A stretch of DNA of 14,469 nt from Solirubrobacteraceae bacterium (GTDB lineage Bacteria; Actinomycetota; Thermoleophilia; Solirubrobacterales; Solirubrobacteraceae). The notes below the pieces were generated by a model that ran no database searches, had not been told where the DNA came from, and worked only from the letters and a program-made list of their open reading frames with translations. The stretch spans positions 1 to 14,469 of the forward strand of contig JADGIB010000061.1 of NCBI GenBank assembly GCA_019683665.1, given 5' to 3'. The position numbers and the translations under genes were made by a program. Shown here piece after piece: positions 13,502-14,469 of this stretch; within the stretch, counting starts at the first letter, position 1, and the number at the start of each line of letters is the position of its first letter.

Positions 13502-14469
13502 CGGTCGGGATCGTGGGCCTGGGCTACGTGGGTCTGCCGTTGGCGGTGGCGTTTGGTGAGGCGGGCTTTGACGTGGTTGGGGTGGACGTCGATGCGCGCA
13601 AGGTGGGGTTGTTGCGGGATGGCGTCTCGTATGTGGAGGACGTCGGGTCGGATCGGTTGCGGGCGTTGGATGGTCGGGTTCGTGCGACGACGCGGTATGC
13701 GGAGTTGGCGGGGGTGGAGGCGATCGTGATCGCGGTGCCGACGCCGTTGACGGAGAATCGTGAGCCGGATCTGGGGCCGTTGCTGGATTCGGCGCGTGCG
13801 GTGGCGGGGGTGTTGCAGGCGGGTCAGCTGGTGGTGTTGGAGTCGACGACGTATCCGGGGACGACGCGGGAGCAGTTGGTGCCGTTGTTGGAGGAGTCCG
13901 GTCTGGGGGCGGGGCGGGATTTCCATGTGGCGTTCAGTCCGGAGCGGGTGGATCCGGGTCGGACGGATTTCACGTTGCGCAATACGCCGAAGGTGGTCGG
14001 CGGGTTGACGGATGCGTGTCGGGCGCGGGCGATGGAGTTGTATGGGCGGGTGTGTGACCGGTTGGTGCCCGTGAGCACGCCGGAGGCGGCGGAGCTGACG
14101 AAGTTGTTGGAGAACATCTTCCGGTCGGTGAACATCGCGTTGGTGAACGAGTTGGCGATGTTGACGGATCGGATGGGGATCGACATCTGGGAGGTGATCG
14201 ACGCGGCGGCGACCAAGCCGTATGGGTTCATGCGGTTTGAGCCGGGGCCGGGGATGGGTGGTCATTGCCTGCCGGTCGATCCGTTCTATCTGTCGTGGCG
14301 GGCGCGGGAGTTCGACATGACGACGGAGTTCGTCGAGTTGGCTGGGCGGATCAATCAGCAGATGCCGTATCACTGCGTGGCGCGGATCGAGCGTGCGTTG
14401 AATGATCAGGCCAAGGCGGTGCGTGGGTCGCGGGTCGCGCTGTTGGGGGTGGCCTACAAGGCTGGGGTG
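13498..14469 (+). CDS. Nucleotide-sugar 6-dehydrogenase (UDP-GlcNAc/UDP-ManNAc dehydrogenase family), 3' end cut off
   Basis: There are 324 codons without a stop up to the window edge; the family runs to about 420-440, so roughly 100 residues are missing. It oxidises the C6 hydroxyl of a UDP-sugar to a carboxylate in two NAD-dependent steps, supplying an acidic sugar for the polysaccharide. Visible: GLGYVGLP (7-14, NAD-binding GxGxxG), VVGVDVD (26-32), ESTTYPGTT, FSPERVDPG (146-154), ELTKLLEN with catalytic Lys202, and GMGGHCLPVDPFYLSW with catalytic Cys257. The SPERVDPG and GGHCLPVDPFYLSW forms favour the WbpA/WecC group over UDP-glucose dehydrogenase, but the exact substrate is not proven. 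GTG 13498 overlaps the methyltransferase stop (GTGA) and has GGAGG 4 bases upstream. Base composition and codon use differ sharply from every other gene here (TTG for about 25 of 35 leucines), which suggests transfer or gene replacement. Confidence 0.93.
   Translation, partial: MTVGIVGLGYVGLPLAVAFGEAGFDVVGVDVDARKVGLLRDGVSYVEDVGSDRLRALDGRVRATTRYAELAGVEAIVIAVPTPLTENREPDLGPLLDSARAVAGVLQAGQLVVLESTTYPGTTREQLVPLLEESGLGAGRDFHVAFSPERVDPGRTDFTLRNTPKVVGGLTDACRARAMELYGRVCDRLVPVSTPEAAELTKLLENIFRSVNIALVNELAMLTDRMGIDIWEVIDAAATKPYGFMRFEPGPGMGGHCLPVDPFYLSWRAREFDMTTEFVELAGRINQQMPYHCVARIERALNDQAKAVRGSRVALLGVAYKAGV

Noticed and set aside
13219..14373. Minus-strand open frame of 384 codons opposite the dehydrogenase
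   Set aside because: The translation is rich in His/Arg/Gln/Pro without any domain, while the plus strand encodes a complete dehydrogenase core with catalytic Lys and Cys.
13498..14469. A pseudogene or frameshift as the cause of the odd composition
   Set aside because: The frame is open for all 324 codons and every family motif is present in the right order and spacing, so the gene appears intact as far as it is visible.
1..14469. tRNA, rRNA, CRISPR repeats, insertion sequences, integrase or attachment sites
   Set aside because: I looked for cloverleaf ends, regularly spaced repeats, terminal inverted repeats and transposase motifs and saw none; apart from the two divergent regions, almost all sequence is coding.

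Overview
The window is very GC-rich DNA (close to 80% GC over most of its length) in which nearly every codon ends in G or C. Genes are tightly packed and are joined by 4-base ATGA/GTGA start-stop overlaps. This suggests a high-GC actinobacterium. A member of Thermoleophilia/Solirubrobacterales (Conexibacter, Patulibacter or Solirubrobacter type) would fit, but that placement is inferred from composition and gene style only. No rRNA, tRNA, CRISPR array, transposase or integrase is visible.

The whole window reads as one surface or exopolysaccharide locus made of four transcription units in alternating directions. Unit A (minus, 5261 to 1) encodes a GT4 glycosyltransferase, a fused Wzz-like chain-length regulator/BY-type tyrosine kinase, an O-antigen ligase/Wzy-like membrane protein, an ExoA-like GT2 glycosyltransferase, and the first codons of a further gene cut by the window edge. 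Unit B (plus, 5395 to 8003) encodes a second GT4 and a Wzx-type flippase. Unit C (minus, 12612 to 7895) encodes a FemAB/CelD-like acyltransferase, a polysaccharide deacetylase, a GNAT acetyltransferase, a third GT4 and a second polysaccharide deacetylase. Unit D (plus, 12719 to the right edge) encodes a SAM-dependent methyltransferase and a nucleotide-sugar dehydrogenase of the UDP-GlcNAc/UDP-ManNAc dehydrogenase family, cut by the window end.

Together the products cover supply of an acidic nucleotide sugar (dehydrogenase), repeat-unit assembly (three GT4s and one GT2), flipping (Wzx), polymerisation or ligation (Wzy/ligase-like), length control (Wzz-kinase) and decoration or trimming (two deacetylases, two GNAT-fold proteins, one methyltransferase). 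The priming sugar-phosphate transferase is not in the window; the truncated gene at the left edge could be it, but 12 codons cannot show this. The two divergent intergenic regions (5262-5394 and 12613-12718) are the only obvious promoter sites, and they share a short GC-rich motif.

The most unusual points are: an abrupt change of base composition and codon use in the nucleotide-sugar dehydrogenase; a tandem ATGCCC start-codon repeat in the methyltransferase; a 109-base convergent coding overlap between the flippase and a deacetylase; and the five-gene modification operon. I see no clear evidence of a wholly new system. The region looks like a polysaccharide locus with an unusually rich tailoring cassette.
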